A stretch of 25,177 nucleotides of DNA from positions 1 to 25,177 of the forward strand of contig JAGXIA010000035.1 of the NCBI GenBank assembly GCA_024635885.1, read 5' to 3'. Source of the DNA: Helicobacteraceae bacterium. Its GTDB lineage: Bacteria; Campylobacterota; Campylobacteria; Campylobacterales; Sulfurimonadaceae. Shown piece by piece: positions 23,313 to 25,177 of the stretch (the first letter of the stretch is position 1; every line of letters starts with the position of its first letter). The notes under the pieces are model-generated. The model saw only the letters and a program-made list of their open reading frames with translations. It was not told the origin of the DNA and did not search any database. The translations under genes were made by a program, and so were the position numbers.

Positions 23313-23988
23313 TTGGCTCTATGCAACTATAGTTATTTTCATTTCGCTGACAATATTAATATTAATATATTATTTACTTCCTAGACCGTATGCACGTAAA
23401 AGTACTTCTTGGTTTACTAGAATCGGCTTGTTTTTTTCTATCCTTATAGAAGGCAAAGAAGATCCGCAAGCTCAAATGTTCTTATTTAATCATCAGAGTG
23501 ATTTAGACATAGCAGTTATGGAAACAATCACAAAAAAAGACTTGGCATGGGTTGCAAAAAAAGAACTGTTTGATATACCTTTCTTTGGATTAGCTCTTAA
23601 ACTCCCTGAAGATATACCAGTAGAGAGAGAAAGTAAAACATCTTTAGTAAAATTACTCAGAAATGCTAAAGATAAGCTTGATAAGGGCAGAGTTATTACT
23701 ATGGCCCCCGAAGGTACCCGTTCGACTAAAGGAAAAATGCTTCCTTTTAAGTCTGGAGCAAAAGTAATTGCAGACAAATATAAACTTTGTGTTCAGCCTG
23801 TTGTTTTAATGCAGACAGCGAAATACTACAATATTAAACAATTGTATTATAAGCCTGGACGTATTAAAGTCATATTTATGGACTCGTTTGTTGCAGACAA
23901 AAGTGATGAAAATTGGCTAAAAAATTTAAGAATAAAAATGCAAAAGGTGTATGATGATGAGCTGGCAAACAATCCTGGCCATAGGTAG
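23290..23988 (+). CDS. plsC: 1-acyl-sn-glycerol-3-phosphate acyltransferase
   Basis: PlsC adds the second acyl chain to lysophosphatidic acid, giving phosphatidic acid for phospholipids. The 232-residue membrane-associated protein has an N-terminal hydrophobic helix (about 11-30) and the acyltransferase motifs in order: NHQSDLD with catalytic His68 and Asp73, a region with KKELFDIPFFG (about 90-100), DIPVERES (about 108-115) and APEGTRS at 139-145. Length and motif spacing fit PlsC. The ATG at 23290 is preceded by GGATGGG, a workable ribosome site inside the previous gene. It overlaps the upstream gene by 23 bases and the next one by 38 bases. Confidence 0.92.
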   Translation: MKIFAHISWLYATIVIFISLTILILIYYLLPRPYARKSTSWFTRIGLFFSILIEGKEDPQAQMFLFNHQSDLDIAVMETITKKDLAWVAKKELFDIPFFGLALKLPEDIPVERESKTSLVKLLRNAKDKLDKGRVITMAPEGTRSTKGKMLPFKSGAKVIADKYKLCVQPVVLMQTAKYYNIKQLYYKPGRIKVIFMDSFVADKSDENWLKNLRIKMQKVYDDELANNPGHR

Positions 23989-24346
23989 TGGTGGTTTTAT
24001 AGGTGCTGTTTTAAGAGCATATTTAAATGGTTTAATCTCTCATAAACTTCCGCATGACTTGCCGTATGGAACTCTTGGAGTGAATTTGATAGGTAGTTTT
24101 ATAATGGGGATTTTAATCGCCTATTTTATGTATACCACTATGTTCTCTCTTCATACAAAGTCTTTTTTATCAACTGGTATATTAGGAGCTCTCACAACCT
24201 ACTCAACATTTGCTATTGAGAGTTTTTTACTACTTCATGGTGGCCATATATTATTGGCTCTTGTTAATATCTCTTTAAATGCTTTTGGAACTGTTTTAAT
24301 GGCGGGCAGTGGATTCTATTTAGCTAAGTATTTTACGAATAATTAA
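23951..24346 (+). CDS. crcB: Fluoride channel CrcB/Fluc
   Basis: This 131-residue, four-helix membrane protein is a Fluc-type fluoride exporter, which forms a dual-topology dimer to keep internal fluoride low. Family marks are GGFIGAVLRAYL near the N-terminus, PYGTLGVNLIGSFIMG (about 39-54) and the GALTTYSTF segment in helix 3, which matches the conserved TT(F/Y)STF sodium and pore motif. The size is typical. It begins with three ATG codons in a row (23951, 23954, 23957). AAAAGG at 23942-23947 fits the second best, so one or two residues may be overcounted. No fluoride riboswitch is evident upstream because the start lies inside plsC (38-base overlap). Confidence 0.93.
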   Translation: MMMSWQTILAIGSGGFIGAVLRAYLNGLISHKLPHDLPYGTLGVNLIGSFIMGILIAYFMYTTMFSLHTKSFLSTGILGALTTYSTFAIESFLLLHGGHILLALVNISLNAFGTVLMAGSGFYLAKYFTNN

Positions 24347-24355
24347 ATTACTTTT

Positions 24356-24925
24356 TTAAATTAAAATAATCTCATCTGCGCACCATTTTGCAAGGTCGAG
24401 GTCGTGTGTTATTAAAAGCATCCCCATATTATTTAAGTTGCTTATTAAACTGCTCATAACTTCCAATTGGATTACATTATCAAGCGCTGAAGTTGGTTCA
24501 TCTAAAAGCAATAAGTCTGGATTCATAAGCATCGCTCTGATGATGGAAGCACGTTGAAGTTGCCCGCCTGAAAGTTCATGGGGAAGTTTTAAAAGCAACT
24601 CATATTCTAAATTGAAATCTTGTAAGTAAGTATCTATTCCTTTTGTTGAGGCGACATCTTCAATCTGATTTAACAGTGAATAGCTTGGATGAAAAGAGCT
24701 GTATGGGTCTTGAAACACTTGAGAAGATCTGGAGGTTTTTATATCTCCAGAGAAAGCCTTTAAATTTTTTAAAATTAATTCAAACAGTGTGCTCTTTCCT
24801 ATTCCACTTGCTCCAACTATAGCTTTTATTTCACCCTTTTTTAAACTGATCGAAAAATTATCAAAGAGTAATAAATCTTTTATATAGCCAAATGATAAAT
24901 TTTTTACCTCTAAAACATTACTCAA
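24356..24925 (-). CDS. Short ABC transporter ATP-binding protein
   Basis: This 189-residue cytoplasmic ATPase has all ABC motifs: Walker A GASGIGKST (about 38-46), Q-loop VFQDPYSSFHP (about 69-79), signature LSGGQLQR (about 117-124), Walker B LLLLDEPTSALD (about 137-148) and the H-loop ITHD (about 172-175). The QDPYSSFHP form resembles oligopeptide/nickel importer ATPases of the DppF/NikE kind. It stops just past the H-loop with CADEIILI, so it is about 40-60 residues shorter than those relatives and may have lost the C-terminal part. No permease or binding-protein gene is adjacent. The start is TTG at 24925, three bases after the dUTPase stop, with no clear ribosome site. It converges on crcB with a 9-base gap. 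Confidence 0.8.
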   Translation of the reverse strand: MSNVLEVKNLSFGYIKDLLLFDNFSISLKKGEIKAIVGASGIGKSTLFELILKNLKAFSGDIKTSRSSQVFQDPYSSFHPSYSLLNQIEDVASTKGIDTYLQDFNLEYELLLKLPHELSGGQLQRASIIRAMLMNPDLLLLDEPTSALDNVIQLEVMSSLISNLNNMGMLLITHDLDLAKWCADEIILI

Positions 24926-24928
24926 AAA

Positions 24929-25177
24929 CTAACTCTTGTTGAGTGCCAGATAAAGTTTTGACAACTCTTTATAAAGAATTTGAGGCTTAATATCATTGTT
25001 ATGTTCCCAGATACGTTTCATAATGACATTATCTTCTTCTCCGTCCCATATTTTCATATATGAGCCCTCTTTATAACCATTGTCTTGTCGGAATTGGTTT
25101 AAAATATTTTTTCCGATATAAAGTCGGTAAAGAGTTTGTAAATCTAAACCACACATAACTACTAAATCAAAGAACTC
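24929..25177 (-). CDS. dut: dUTPase, dimeric type, C-terminal part (5' end outside window)
   Basis: The frame is open to the window edge, with codons for EFFDLVV before the first internal ATG at 25156, so the visible 82 residues are only the C-terminal part of a longer protein. The segment LYIGKNILNQFRQDNGYKEG followed by KIWDGEEDNVIM closely resembles, from memory, the Campylobacter jejuni dimeric dUTPase tail, which has TYIGKN...NIFRQNNGYK...WNGKEDNEVL. That all-helical enzyme splits dUTP to dUMP and pyrophosphate, keeping uracil out of DNA, and differs from the common trimeric dUTPases. The catalytic acidic residues are mainly in the missing N-terminal half. The downstream ABC gene begins three bases after its stop. 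Confidence 0.8.
   Translation of the reverse strand, partial: EFFDLVVMCGLDLQTLYRLYIGKNILNQFRQDNGYKEGSYMKIWDGEEDNVIMKRIWEHNNDIKPQILYKELSKLYLALNKS

Noticed and set aside
24338..24365. AT-rich inverted region between crcB and the ABC gene as a terminator
   Set aside because: The gap is only 9 bases and the possible pairing consists of A/T only, without a stable stem.

Overview
The window is AT-rich, tightly packed chromosomal DNA that looks like a member of the Campylobacterota, most likely a Sulfurimonas-type sulfur or hydrogen chemolithotroph. The assignment rests on gene content and protein style: a dimeric-type dUTPase, a TAT-exported molybdopterin oxidoreductase with NrfD and ferredoxin partners, a Bat operon, an SCO-like protein, hemerythrin, and purC-purS-purQ after a ctpA-type protease. 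The genus is an inference. I saw no tRNA, rRNA, CRISPR array, insertion sequence or prophage gene.

Left part (1-4056, + strand): the end of a Bat (aerotolerance) operon. After the tail of an unidentified gene come BatA-like and BatB-like von Willebrand proteins (the second carries a fused BatC-like TPR region), a BatD-like membrane protein and a small exported cytochrome c. They overlap or nearly touch and should form one transcript.

Respiratory operon (10090-4053, - strand): a 16-Cys ferredoxin, an NrfD membrane anchor, a 1091-residue Mo-bisPGD catalytic subunit with a twin-arginine signal, a TorD-type chaperone and a small unrecognised protein. It has the architecture of polysulfide, tetrathionate or sulfite-type complexes; the substrate cannot be fixed from sequence. 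A 284-bp spacer with several short repeats separates it from a divergent signalling operon (10375-14380, + strand): a REC-PAS-HD-GYP protein, an SCO1/SenC-like protein and a membrane hybrid histidine kinase with a histidine-rich sensor. That operon ends at a strong bidirectional hairpin terminator (14403-14430).

Middle (19138-14448, - strand): hemerythrin, a 12-TM NnrS/heme-copper-oxidase-like protein, shikimate kinase, an exported thioredoxin-fold protein, histidinol dehydrogenase and a DUF2231-like membrane protein. The first two suggest handling of O2 or NO; aroK and hisD are housekeeping genes.

Right part (19248-24346, + strand): CtpA protease, PurC, PurS, PurQ, an unrecognised membrane protein with a C-terminal SH3-like domain, PlsC and the CrcB/Fluc fluoride channel, chained by very short gaps or overlaps. 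The hemerythrin and ctpA genes are fired from back-to-back promoters whose -35 elements overlap. The window ends (- strand) with a short ABC ATPase and the C-terminal part of dUTPase.

The most interesting candidates for new biology are the unassigned Mo-oxidoreductase with its small partner gene, and the facing HD-GYP/SCO/hybrid-kinase module, which may be its regulator.
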